Positions 1 to 12,900 of a stretch of DNA of 64,000 nt are shown here, in pieces. The translations under genes were made by a program, and so were the position numbers. Numbering within the stretch: the stretch's first letter is position 1; the number at the start of each line of letters is the position of its first letter. The stretch lies in NCBI RefSeq assembly GCF_026914265.1, contig NC_069135.1, positions 3,055,001-3,119,000 of the forward strand, written 5' to 3'. This DNA comes from Mya arenaria (lineage: Eukaryota; Mollusca; Bivalvia; Myida; Myidae). The notes below the pieces were generated by a model. That model had not been told where the DNA came from, searched no databases, and saw nothing but the letters and a program-made list of their open reading frames with translations.

Positions 1-170
1 TTTCATTTGTCTTGAAATACCCATAAATCATTGAAAATCAATTCATTCTGGCGAGCTTGTCCATAGAGAAAAAAGTCAGCGGGAGGGGGGATATGCCCCC
101 GGGACCCCCCCCCCCCCCCGACTTCCTCGGTTTAAAATATGCCTATGGTTACGGCGTTGCACGTTAGTTA

Positions 171-1101
171 GTTGTGGCCACAACTTAGTAACTTGAGACC
201 AATCAAAACAGCTGTGTCATATTTGACGCTTTATTACCGGAAATAGTGCGGTACTATAGATGCATCGTATATTTCGCCTGTACAAACCGGCCTTATTTAG
301 TCCTGATGGAAGCAATAGGAAGAAGAAAGAGGATGGAACGCTGTCATGGTGGCGAGTGATGGTTGTGGACATGGACGATAAACTCAAACCTTACGGGGGC
401 GTAGCTAGGGTCTAAAAAGCTTGTAGGCCCGATGATTCTATGTGAGTTTGTGGACTTTTATATGCATATTACACACACTCAATTATACATTACAATTGCA
501 ATGATTACAATAAAACCAAGCAAAACACTCTGCACGTAGTTTAAAAATACAACACCAAAATTGATTTCGTTAAAATAAAGCAGGCTTTTGAGTTGTTCAA
601 AGTGTTTGAGAAGTTTTTGCTACATTTTTGTGTTATTCAAATTTTCCAAAAAAGTTGTAGGCCCGGGCCTACAAGGCCTATATGTAGCTACGGAACTGCC
701 TTATGCTCAATTCATTCGCCTAGCACCGTTGTCGCATAATTCTAGAACCATGATTGTGTCAAGAATGCTCGATCACGTTGTCAACAAAGTCACTAACAGA
801 AAGAGCGTTATTGTACTCTCTTCGGCTTAACGTCAACGATCTCAGTACTGTGCAAATGACGTAAACATATTTGAATTACTAGTATATGACTTTTCCTCAA
901 AACTGTTACAATATTAGCATAAGAAATGCCTTCCTGAAAGTAATCTGATTATAATACTTTCCCTGTCTGCGTCCATATCATTCACCGTTTGCTGGGTACA
1001 AATAGCGTTTTAGTATCAGGGTTGCTTACTGTGTCATAATCGTGAAACTCGGTTTAAATTTATTAAGTCGTGGCCTCAAGTTACTAAAATGTGGCCACAA
1101 T
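171..1101. mobile_element. possible DNA-transposon relic bounded by 30-bp inverted repeats
   Basis: Bases 171-200 and 1072-1101 are imperfect inverted repeats of each other (26 of 30 positions agree by eye), each holding the palindrome TGTGGCCACA and the stretch TTAGTAACTTGAG. The pair frames about 0.9 kb with no transposase-like reading frame, as a non-autonomous DNA transposon would. Inside, around 400-430 and 655-705, two further short segments share the string TTGTAGGCCCG and may be another old repeat. No target-site duplication was identified, so this may be two separate solo repeats facing each other. Confidence 0.35.
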
Positions 1102-1407
1102 TTAGTAAGTTGTGCCCCAATATAAATTAAGTGTTGCAGATGTCACCTCTGTAGTACCGTATAAACGAGCGTATACAAACTTTAGGATACAAATGTATTC
1201 TGTAAAGTGGGTTTTAAACCCTGTTCCAAAGTACTGAGTTTCAGCCCGTGCAATTTAAACGACCATCATTGGTTCTTCCTCATACTTTTAAACGTACACA
1301 AGTATGTGTGTGATGTGTGATGATAACAGTAACTTAAACCAGTTAAAATCATGTTGAAATGGAGTCCATCTCTTTAATCTGGGTGTATTTATGGAGTTTA
1401 TTACAGT

Positions 1408-1412
1408 AAAAA
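1408..1412 (-). terminator. RNA polymerase III terminator of tRNA-Ser
   Basis: Read on the minus strand, a run of five T lies about five bases after the discriminator base of the tRNA-Ser gene. A run of four or more T is the usual stop signal for RNA polymerase III. Confidence 0.6.
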
Positions 1413-1417
1413 GATTG

Positions 1418-1499
1418 CGTTGTCGGCAGGATTCGAACCTGCGCGGGAAGATCCCAATGGATTTCTAGTCCATCGCCTTAACCACTCGGCCACGACAAC
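1418..1499 (-). tRNA. tRNA-Ser (anticodon AGA)
   Basis: An intact 82-nt type II tRNA. Read on the minus strand it has a perfect 7-bp acceptor stem (GTTGTCG with CGACAAC) followed by discriminator G. The D arm is GCC/GGC, the anticodon stem ATGGA/TCCAT closes the loop CTAGAAA (anticodon AGA), the long variable arm GGGATCTTCCC is typical of serine tRNAs, and the T arm is GCAGG-TTCGAAT-CCTGC. The internal A box (TGGCCGAGTGG) and B box (GGTTCGAATCC) match the RNA polymerase III promoter consensus. It has no intron and no CCA in the DNA, as expected for a eukaryotic nuclear gene. It delivers serine at UCU codons, and UCC by wobble if A34 is inosine. No mismatch suggests a pseudogene. Confidence 0.97.
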
Positions 1500-2214
1500 T
1501 CTTGATTAAGCTTGGTTAAAAATAGATTTATATTCAAAATATAGTTTTACCTGTACTCTATACATACTATCTTCATATTAAATCAAGTACTTTGTAAACT
1601 GAATATTGTAATGAAAACAATTAGTGCGTTATGCTTCCATTATTTATTATCAATTTATGTTATATAATATTCTTATACCACATTATACCTGGGACCAATA
1701 TGAATAAGTCAGTATTATTACTTCAACTTGTGTATATCTGTATACTGTACTGTAGCCAAGGGTTATGTCAACTTTAAATAAGTCAAACATAACCTCTGAT
1801 GTATCGTTGTTAAAAAACGCATTGTATTCATTTCTTCAAAACGGTATATATAATTATACAAACTTTGAATCACTCAATGCATGCATATAAAAATTTTAAT
1901 GTTTGCCATATATTTGGCCTACAGTATAGGGGACACATATAAACTAGCGAGTTCCAGGGAGGAGCATCTGGCGCCCCCACCCCATCCCAACAAATCGTCA
2001 GAATTTACTTTTAAAGTTAGTATTGGAGAAAAAATGTAACAAAATACGCTCTTGAAAAATGCAACATTTCGGACCATAAAATGATTGGGAGCGTATCCTC
2101 AAACCCCTAGGCATACATTTCCTTTTGTTTATCATTTTTTATTGTTTTATTTAAGATTGGTTATTAATACTTTAGTTGTGTTCATGCCAGAAGGCCACAT
2201 TTAAATAAGACGTG

Positions 2215-2216
<2 letters not shown>

Positions 2217-2290
<74 letters not shown>
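2217..2290. repeat. (ATT)n microsatellite
   Basis: About 24 near-perfect copies of the trinucleotide TAT/ATT in intergenic sequence. Confidence 0.95.
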
Positions 2291-2635
2291 GATTACTTTC
2301 ATTGAAGGTATGTCATGAATTATTATGACTCTGAACGCCAATACGACAATCTTTGACCAGTGCCAACACCCCGAAAAAGTTACATATGTTTCAAATTACA
2401 TCCTTAATTAATTTTTTCCCTAATTTCGAGATTTCATATGGGAACCAAAATTTATTTGCTGTACGCCCGGGGCGTTCTCGTGATCGTCCCTGTGTTTCTG
2501 TGTTGATATTGTGCGTGTTTTCTGTGGGAGTAACTTCCCTCCTGACAACACTGCGTACTGAATATACTAGTCTTCATTTTCAAAAAAAATCCTGTGCACA
2601 AAGTAATACTTATGCACCAGTCAGCTGTAATCACG

Positions 2636-2869
2636 CCCCCCCCCCCCAGGTCCGGGGGTATACCGGGGATAGCCGGGGAAATGGGCCGTGTTTTTACCTT
2701 CCAAGTGGCCCCACAGTGCCGGGTGAATGCGGTGGTTTTGTCTGCGGGCCAAAAATAGCGGGGACCTAGGGTCCACGGTGGGGAGCGAGGGCATTTGGCG
2801 GGAATTTTACCAGTAGTTCGTCCCCGCAGGACCGGGCTCTTCCCCGGACCTGGGGGGGGGGGGGGGGGG
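2636..2869. repeat. C12 and G18 homopolymers bounding a GC-rich block
   Basis: A run of 12 C (2636-2647) and a run of 18 G (2852-2869) flank about 200 bases that are unusually rich in GGGG and CCCC for this AT-rich window. Facing C and G runs could pair as a hairpin stem. They are also places where sequence length is error-prone. Confidence 0.7.
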
Positions 2870-3095
2870 CTGGTTACAACTGACTGGTGCGCAACCTATT
2901 TAGCAAATAATGTCAAATCGTGTGATGTTGGCGTACTGCCTTCCATACCACCATCATTGCTTTGTCCCGACATTTCAGCCCGAGAAGCCACCGAATACCG
3001 TTGAAAGTTTGAACAAAATAAGATTGCAATAATTAAATATGGGATTGTGATGTTTATCTACATGTTATAAAAGACGTATATTTGTGCGGTATAGC

Positions 3096-3129
<34 letters not shown>
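3096..3129. repeat. (AAT)n microsatellite
   Basis: About 11 copies of AAT in intergenic sequence. Confidence 0.95.
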
Positions 3130-3132
<3 letters not shown>

Positions 3133-5086
3133 TCCATATGGAATGGAATATAATTAAGTGGGTTTTTTTCGTGCTGAAACAACAACAAAAACAACCCAAA
3201 CTAATGACAAGATTCCCGCCACGAATGCTTCCCATTATTCAGCCAGATGTTTTGAACAATGCAAATATCTATTTGTCTCACATTAACACGACTGACTGAA
3301 ATCCCTGATGTTCAGTATAACAGCCCTTTAGGCAGCTTATAAAGAATTATGACCATTCATCTAATTTTCCGATACCTAGGCAGGCGATAATACATCGATA
3401 TCGATTTATGACCAGGCTCTGTTATTGAGATGTTCCAAACCCTGTAGGTGCCCCGAGATTCCACACAAACCAGCTGCGCCAGAACGATCTATAGTATTCT
3501 CATAGAAAACTGTGCCAGCAGTTTGTGCCTATTTTTATATGTTCTTCAGGAATATTTAGATCTCCAAAAAGGTTTGTGCTGATTTGTTTTTTCTGTGTCA
3601 CACAGGGTCGCGTTTCCTATGCTTTAAATCATCCTATTAACCATGATGATGTTTCCAGAAAAAAATCAAATTATGAAGAAATCTTTGACTGATGATTGGA
3701 AACCATGTCTGCTCTACTTATAATCGATATCATCAGTACACATGAAGGTCACACAGCTTTTATGATGATAGTGCTGTTTTAGCAGTGAGCTTTCAAGTAA
3801 AAACGTTCTGATGAATTGTGAAATGTATATAACGGTTCTTGTGCCATAAGTAACAGATCATCTTCTATTCAGTGTAGACTTTGGTGTTCTGTGTAAGATC
3901 AAGATCAACAATTATGGCATATGGAAAATATTCCAAACCAAATTGCAGCTACCCTTATTGTGTTTCAATCAAGCAATCTTATATTAGCATATCAACCTCT
4001 TTTATTCTTTCCAAACTAATGCTTTGCTCGATTTCTTGAGTTATTTGAAAAACAATACGCGATATATGTCCCGACAGATTCGTCCCTGGATGTCATTGTG
4101 GCTTGGTAAGCGAAATCGCGACACCGTTTGGTTCTAATCTACTAGTATATATGGTGTGTGGTTTTCATTTGACCTTGACGTTGAAGGACACCAACATTCC
4201 ACGCCTGTGTTCCCAAGATTCTTTGTCTTTTTTATACAAAAAGATCTGTGATTTATCACCCAATTAGATAGAATGAAATGATGTATTTATGTACGAGGCG
4301 GTAGTGTTGTTGGCCAGTAAACCGTCTGAGGATAAATTCAAGATATAGGTTGTTGAATGGAATTCATTATAAGTCTAATTTACTTCGAATCTGGTCAAAA
4401 ACGTTATCATTTATACGTAACTGAATTATCCCGGACAATGGAGCGACAATGTTTGATCAAATGTTATAACTCCCTGAAAATACAATTCTCTACAAACACA
4501 TGGCATCATTCCCTGCCCACATGACGCAAAGAAACACAGAACGGACGTCCTTATCTCGATCCTACGAGATTAAGCTGGAAATGACGACCTTATGCCTTGG
4601 GATTGTTTACAAATAGCAGACATTGCCTGACCGGGTAGGGACATTGCAGACTGCGCCTCGAAATAAGGCTAACAATGACGTCTGGAAGCAGTCATGTGCC
4701 TTCTTTTTAATTCAAAGAGTGAAACTGTATATAATTGTGTTTTATTCTAAGGCCAATCAACAATCACCGTGTATTGCTCTCGATTTATAACATTTCGTTC
4801 CACTTTATTTTCCTACTTCACTCTTCTTATCGGTTTATCGGTGGGATATGGAGAGAGATATTTTGCTAATCGATATCTACAATCTCATGAGTGTTTTCAG
4901 CTCATATATGTGTTCAGACGTCAACCTGGTCTGCTTGTGTGATAGATAACAGTTGGTATGACTCTACATCTCCTCTTAGGTTGTCCATGTACAAACAGAC
5001 AATGACATGCAGCCTTTCTTCATCGCTAAATACCAATACATATGAACGAATGTTTTCATTATATTTTGCAGCCCAACTTCATAGCC

Positions 5087-8000
5087 ATGGGGATGAAGAC
5101 AATGCTCGCTTTATGTGTTGCCATGGCAATAGTGTTGACGGCAGCTGCAGAAGAGACCGTTGGTAAGTTACAAGGCCTTTGCATCTTCATCATCGAGTTT
5201 TAACTGCTGTCGCTTCAAGTACGCTGTTGTCTCACGTAGGGTGTTTCCGCAGAACCCCCTGGGCGAGGGTTGGAATGAACCTTTTTTACACTGGCGGCCA
5301 CATGTTTTTCTCCCATCTCAGTTAAACAAAATATAGTAGAAACGTATTTTGATTTATTTCTACATACAGGCACTTTTTATCTTTGCCCGTGGACAATATA
5401 TAGGTTTCCAGCTTGGCAAAATAAATGTTTCTGGTAATATGGGGTGGCAAACAACAACATTCGATATTTCTCTTTTTCGCAAGTTTTGTCAAACAAATAC
5501 AGGCCTAGTATGTTCTTCATGACGGTAAACACGCAATTTGCTACGCATTACTATAACCATAAAGTGTTAAAGAGTAACAAGTACAGCAGGGTATTTACAG
5601 GCAGGACAATCCAGGTCCACTGAGTCGAAAAACAAAATGGTTTAGATTACACGGTTTCAAACTTAAAGTAATTTTGTTTTTGTTTTCAGTGCACATGGAC
5701 AAGATATCCGGGGAGAGCCAGTGTGGCAAGGTGTTTGTGCTGAGTCCCGGTCACGACGTTCGACTCAAGTCCCAGGGGCTGGCTCCCGACGGTTACTGCG
5801 GGGTGTCTGTTTTTACACCCAGGGAAATAAACAACTACACGTGCGATGGGTTGTGCGTCACATTCAAATCAGCGTCCGTCAACGTATGCGACATCAAGTT
5901 GAAGTTCATAGGACACAGATTTGGAAAGGGAGGCGATTATATTAGGGTAAAGTTCTCTGTTGTTTGTTTCAATTTTGTTCTTCGCATTTGAAAAAATAAG
6001 ATAACATTAAAACTAATCCAAATCCCCATTTTAGGAAATAAATTTCCAGACCATGTTTTTTGCCTTCGTTTGCCTTGATGTGTCGATCTTTCTTCAAACA
6101 GATTGCAAATGAAGTAGAATACAATTACGGAGAGAAAAAGCAATTAATGTCTCCTGAGAAAAATCGTGGAATGGAAAAATAACTGTTGATCAGTATCAAT
6201 CGAAAACTTTGGACAGACAATCTAAGAACTCTAGATATGCAAGTCTTTTCTGGAATAAATTACATATCTTGTTCTAAGAATGTCTGTCTCCGTGTACATT
6301 TGACACTGGGTCATACACCTCCGCATCAGAGGCCTTAGTTTCTGAGAAAGTATTTACTGCCATGCTGATTTTATAGTATTTCATTACTGTATGCTTTTTA
6401 TGTGGAACAATTCATCGGTTAAGTTCAAAGAAGCTCCTAGTAACGTTTTCATTTTATAGATCTACGAATGAGGATTTTTCTATTTATATCTCCTTTATAA
6501 TCGGATAATGAGGTGGTTCGATTAGTGAGGTTTAATTATGAACACTATTGGCAGACAAAATTGTTCTTCAGACACTGATATGATAGATGTAACACATATA
6601 ATACGATGGAAATTTCAGACACTTGCCAAGTAATCAAACATAGAAAATACACTGTTTAAAGGCAGAATGCTTTATAACTGTACCATTAATGCCCTATAAC
6701 CGTACACTAAACGATTTATAACCCTTCCCTAAACATCTTATAACCGTTCACTAAACATCTTATCAACGTACACTAAACATATTATAACCGTACACTAAAC
6801 ATCTTATAACCGTTCACTAAACATCTTAAAAACGTAAAACTAAACATCTTATAACCGTTCACTAAACATCTTATAAACGTACACGTAACATCTTATAACC
6901 GTTCACTAAACATCTTATAAACGTACACGTAACATCTTATAACCGTTCACTAAACATCTTATAACCGTTCACTAAACATTTTATAACCGTACATAAAACA
7001 TATTATAACCGTTCACATAACCGTTCACTAAACATTTTATAACCGTTCACTAAACATCTTATAACCGTTCACTAAACACCTTATAAACGTACATTAAACA
7101 TATTATAACCGTTCACATAACCGTTCCCTAAACATCTTATAACCGTTCACTAAACATCTTATAAACGTACACTAAACATATTATAACCGTTCACTGAACA
7201 TCTTATAAACGTACACTAAACATACTATAACCGTACACTAAACATACTATAACCGTACACTAAACATACTATAACCGTTCACTAAACATATTATAACCGT
7301 TCACTAAACATCTTATAACCATTCGCTAAACATCTTATAACCGTACACTAAACGATTTAGAACCGTACACTAAACGCCTTAGAACCGTACACTAAACGCC
7401 TTAGAACCGTACCCTATACGCCTTAGAACCGTACACTAACCGCCTCAAAACCGTACACTAAACGAGAGACATACTTCTTGCAAAAAGACAGATAGCCGCT
7501 CAAATATAAACATACATATGATAATTGAATTCACGGTGGAGTTACCGCCTTTGAACACTCAGCGAAACTTATTCTCACTGGAAGGTAAATCAAAACTACG
7601 TTTACGTGTATAGAAGCCTTCCGTACATTTCAGGAGTTCACCTGCCACAACCAGAACCGCGACGCGTTCTGCTGGGAGGTGAGCTCCGTGCGTGTCGAAG
7701 TGATTGAGAGCTACAAGTATTCCTACGAGGCACAGAAACCCAACTACGAGTTTGACGTCGACGTAAACGCTAAATGTAGCCGCTTCGGGATCGAGGAGAG
7801 GAAAGGTATGGCTGGATTGTGGTACGGAGAGACATTTTGTCAGTGTTAAAAAATAACTTAACAACAAATGTTATTTTTATAATAACCTACATTTCCAGCC
7901 AATAAAATCTCCAATCGGCCTTTAATAATTCGTAGCTTGGTTTCCAGACTGTTCTAACATCATCTGTTAGTGTTTTGAGAAAATTGAGTTTAAAGTTTAA

Positions 8001-9918
8001 AGTTTTTATAATTTTTTGTTTGTAAACGTAATTTCACCAAATCTTTACAGACCATTTAAAGTGCAGTGTGTCGATGATTTATAAAAAAAAATAAACATGC
8101 AGTTATTTATTTTTTTAGAATAATTACTTTTATAAAAACGAAAATGACCACAAATGTCACGCTTTTGTTAAGTTAAATGATTTACATACTGTTCTAATTG
8201 AGATAGAACAGTTTGTGTATGTTATATCGTACATGCATTTTTGTTATTAACTCACTGTGTTGGTCAAGTGTTCCAAACTGTTTTAAGCATTTTGGATTTG
8301 TTAAAGAAATTAATCACTAGTCGTTACGATGATTTCATTGGCCAATTTAAGACTGAGAGCAGTCTTGAAGTTATGAGAGCGGGAGATTTTGAGATAGAAC
8401 ATAAGGGAAGGATGAATACTAGTAACTATTAATTTGACTTACTGACTGTAGTAAGTCCAACTACATCAAATAGAGTTTGAAAAGACGAAACCAGCGGTAT
8501 AAATTTCTCTATTTAACCCCAAAACACACTGAGAACAGTCTGGAACCTAAGCTTCACAACTTAACAGCAGTGATTTATCTTAAGGAATAAAACAAGACGC
8601 ATCTGAGTCATTAGTTTTCTTTCATTGAATTATTCCAGCCATGTGATATACCTCACTGCCGTGTGGAAGTGACATTTGAATCTGAAAGTATTCTATCTCT
8701 AAACCCCAAATTGTGCAGATGAAGCCCCAGCTTGCATGTCTGGTAATATAGACTGGTATGATTCAACACAGTCTAGGACTTGTTTCATGCAACAGATGTT
8801 GTTTTAACGAGTGTTCAAATTCCTTTCCTCATAATAGCTGCAATAAATATGCGTTGCCACGTACTGTAAAAATGCAAATTCTACTAAATGTGTATGAAAT
8901 AGTATAATACGTGTACCGCCTTTTTCTCGACAGCGTTCGCATGGTCCCGTGCACGACTTGATGCGGACGAGCACCAGACGTACGTGGAGGGTATAGCGGT
9001 GGGCGTGTCCCTGGCCTGCGTCTTCCTCATCGTCCTCTTTATCGCCTGGTGTTATACCAAACACCAGGCCGTCTCCGGGACCCGCTCAAATGACCGACCC
9101 GCGCCCGCCAAGTCCGATCCATCCAAAAAAGGTGGGCTTGTTTTTAAATTTCAATAATTATGTTATGGTTGAGAGTTATTTTGCAATATACTTTTATAAC
9201 AGTAATAAGAAGCGCTCTGTCCACACGTATGTCAAGCGTATATACCGGTACATATCGTATATTGTATTTTAACTGGAAAAACGTTAACTTCGAGTATATA
9301 ATACTACTTTATCAAAGTATATTACGAAACCCTTACTACTTTTTCATCACTTTGAAGTAGTCTTTACGAAATGGAAAATTGTTTAACCATTCATTAATTC
9401 ATGAGAAACAAAGTCACTGCAGGCAATACTAGTTGTTTTTAAGCAGTAGCATTGATTTCGCCCATCGATTTTTATTAGTTGCCAGTCCCAGCCAGCAAGG
9501 TCTGTAGCTTTGTTTGGGAGTGTTACATTTTCTACGATAATACTAGCATGTAAATTGTTAACTAATAGCTTTGGGTGATTGACAGGTTACCGAATATTAA
9601 ACTTTAGCGGCAAGTCTCCGCATCCCCAGCCAGAACATGTATAACCAGGTCAGAGCGCACGAGCATATGTTCTGCATGTGAGCCTTTGTTGGCGTCCTCT
9701 GCTGTATAAACCCCCTCTAATCCCTTGGTTAGTTCATTTCAAGACACCCGCAAGGGCTGCCAAGTGATGAAACCAGGACTGGTGTGGACCGATTATTCAC
9801 TAAACATGTTCAAAACTGGCAGCATTCGGAACTCCTCGGCCATTTTTATCGAAAACAACCTCGGATATATGCCGGTACATCAGTTGAAGTAGTTTCATAA
9901 AATTTTGAATTATATCAT

Positions 9919-9977
<59 letters not shown>

Positions 9978-12900
9978 CAACAACAACAACAACAACAACA
10001 ACTTTACTTAACGAAGGTTACATACTAAGTGTACAATCATTTTTCATGAATTGTATCATATAAAATGTCCAAAGCAAAGTTTGGATCTGCTATTGAATCG
10101 ATAAGGATCAGATTCGAGTTAACTAAATCTGCTTTAAAAAGATCTTTATCGAAGCTTTTATAACATCGATATGTTATTGAATCGTGACTGTTTTTCACTT
10201 GTTTCGTTTTTTACTAATCTCGTGAAAGCGATAGGCAAGTGGTCGCTTATGGTATAATTATATACAGCAATATCTGAGATGAGATCTTTTCTTGTTGCAT
10301 ATATATGGTCTATAATAGACGAACCATTTGTATGAATCCTAGTTGGCGTTTCAATGATTTGAGAAAGTCCAAACTTGGAAAGAAAATTTTCGCATTTTGC
10401 ATTATTGAATTTATTTCTTTTGTCTGGAAAATAATTGATGTTAAAGTCCCCTATAGCATATATTTCACTATCCTTGCTTCCTAATTTGTTGTATTGGGTT
10501 TCAAATAGATCTATCCAGTTTTGTGAAGAATCAGGAGGTCTATATACAAAGTTTACTAAAAACAATTTACTTCTGGGTAAAGCGATTTGAACCCAGATGG
10601 ATTCTAAAGTGTCGGACTCTAAATCATATCGCCTAACATATGAGAGTTTATTTGAAATGTAGACAATTATACCCCCGCCCCCTTTGTCGAGGCGATCTTT
10701 GCGCACGAAGCTATATCCAGGAATAACTCATTCATTATCATGTACACTGGGTGTCAAAAACGTTTCACATAAACCAATTATATCAATGTGAAATGACTGA
10801 AATAAATGAAATTTCAACTCATCTCGCTTGTTTAAAATGTGTTGAATATTTAAACTGACTATGTGTAAGCCTTTATGATTCTTTTTGTCATGTTTAATTG
10901 GCAAAGTCGAAATATTATTATTAAAGCCTGTATTTCTTATCAAATCAGTTTGGGTATTCACCGTACATGACGTAAATGGATATATATTTTGAGGCTGACC
11001 CGTAGGTTGTAACAAATAGTCAGAGTTACATGCATTTGTATTCGCACTTTTTATTGCGATTCCTGATTGAAATTCCTTCATTATACTTGTTCATAATATT
11101 ACAGAATTTACTATATATATACAATAATTGTAATGGTATCATTATAAACGTATTACGTGGAATAATTTGAAAAACAGTTTCATTACTTTGATTGTGTTTG
11201 TCGGCGGATTCCTAGTATTTCCGGTAAGAGCTAGAACTAAAATGTGTATTTCCAGCATGCCACCTTCGTCCACACTCGCTGGTATTGTGGTTCTGCATTC
11301 TGCAGTGTGTACACCATTTATTACGATCTACGGGTATATCTCGTTCTCTGTCAATGCCGGCAACATTTTGCCGAGGGTATTTATTGTTTATATTGTCCAA
11401 GTGCCTCCTTGTTCTTTACCGCATTGTCCCGCAGATTTTCTTTCACGACCCGTCTTATAAGCTGCATCGGGTTTATGTGTGTTTCTCACTGCACCGCCGA
11501 TTTCGGAGTGATAACTTCCTGCGTCTGTTGACCTTCGAATTATTTTCACCGACGTGTTAATTGCACGAACCAAAGCACTTGTTCCTTTTTTGTTCAAATG
11601 AATACCGTCGTGGTTGTAATACTCCGGAATTGAGGAACCGTCACCGAATACAAACTTATTAAATGTATTAATAAGTTTGGCTCCCGTTTCTTCGCACAGC
11701 GCTGCCAGCATTTTATTAGCCTGGCTAACCTCACAGTCCGCTCGGGAACAAATGGTGCAAACGTACATTTCGCAGTACGGATTTCTACGTTGTACTGATT
11801 CTATTCCATTTTTCAGTTGTTTATACATTTCGCGAAGATCCTGGCCATCAGATACATCGTTCCCACCGATATACAGAATAACGTTTTTCAAGTCGTCTAC
11901 TTCCCATTTTTCCAACCTTAAACCAACATGGTTAACTTTTCCCCCTCTTATCATTCGAATTTCAACATTTCCTAGTCCTCTAGAATTTACATTCTTGAGA
12001 ATAGAATCTCCTATCAACAATGTTGTCTCTGGAAGTAATTGTACATCTTCATTGCAAGTTGCCTCGTTATTGGTGTCTATTGTAAATTCGGGACTTTTTA
12101 TTTCACGCCGACTCTCTGATTTTCCTTGACGAGATTTCAGTATATCCATAATTGACTCAATTTTGCTGTCAGTACTAGAGAATTTAGCCTTTTCAAACTA
12201 ATAACTTCATCACTCAGTCTTTGAAAATTAGAGTTTGTATTCTCAATATGACATAGTAATATGTCTTTCCGATCGGCCATGTCTGCCTGTAAATTTTTCA
12301 GTAGACGTGTTTCATTGTTAGGTTCCGTACATGTGTCTACAGTTTCGTTTAATGTACTCTCGTCACACGAGTTATCCGCGCCAGTTTCTTCCAGTATTAT
12401 AAGTTCATCTGGATCAAGTTCACTCAGTATTGAGTCGTTCGATTCAGTATTATTCTGGATAATTTGGGATGTGTGTTGCGAAGTATTTTCTGCATCAGAA
12501 ACGTCTGACAATGTTCTAATGATTTTCTGTCGTATTTTCTCATTAAAATCGTCGAGCGTGATGCCTTCTTCATTAAGTCTGTTTTCAAGTTTTGACAAAA
12601 TTTCACACATATCTTTTGTCATAAACTGCTGTACACCTTTTCCATTTAAAGGCATTGAACTAGTTGTATGGTAGAAGTTAATTGTATAATGCTCGAAGTC
12701 ATCAATTACTACTCTATACCGGGTTTCAACAATGTTCTGTTTTTTTATCAGTTGCGTTAGTGCAATCTGCTTTCATTTCGTCTGACGTATAATACTGATA
12801 AGCTGTATGTCTTAGCTTTTACTTGTTGACCTGAATTTAAATTGATTGCCAGTGAAGTTTATTATAGCAAACATTATTAAGATTCCAAAGAACTAATTAG

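Larger units (their letters stand above)
1500..5071. other. intergenic region without a recognised gene
   Basis: Nothing convincing is seen apart from microsatellites and homopolymers. There are open frames around 2353-3004, but they run through C and G homopolymers and have no recognisable domain. The 5' UTR and promoter of the membrane-protein gene starting at 5087 must lie in the right part. An acceptor-like TATTTTGCAG ends at 5071, so an untranslated first exon somewhere upstream is likely. Confidence 0.5.
10004..12720 (-). mobile_element. CR1-like LINE with SGNH/CCHC ORF1 and endonuclease, no reverse transcriptase
   Basis: A non-LTR retrotransposon in intron 4 of the membrane-protein gene, in antisense orientation. 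From its 5' end it has ORF1 (coiled coil, SGNH hydrolase, zinc knuckle) and ORF2 with an apurinic-type endonuclease and the start of the linker that normally precedes the reverse transcriptase. It then runs directly into a microsatellite. No reverse transcriptase sequence is present. Esterase-type ORF1 is known from CR1 and related clades. The element carries at least two frameshifts and one stop, so it is dead in cis. Its outer 5' limit is approximate. Confidence 0.85.

Noticed and set aside
2353-3004. Two neighbouring open frames on the plus strand
   Set aside because: They run through C12 and G18 homopolymers and GC-skewed low-complexity sequence, with no domain and no splice structure.
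7020-7140. Regular spacing of the 22-bp repeat considered as a CRISPR-like array
   Set aside because: There are no unique spacers and no cas genes, and it lies in an intron of an animal gene. It is a simple minisatellite.
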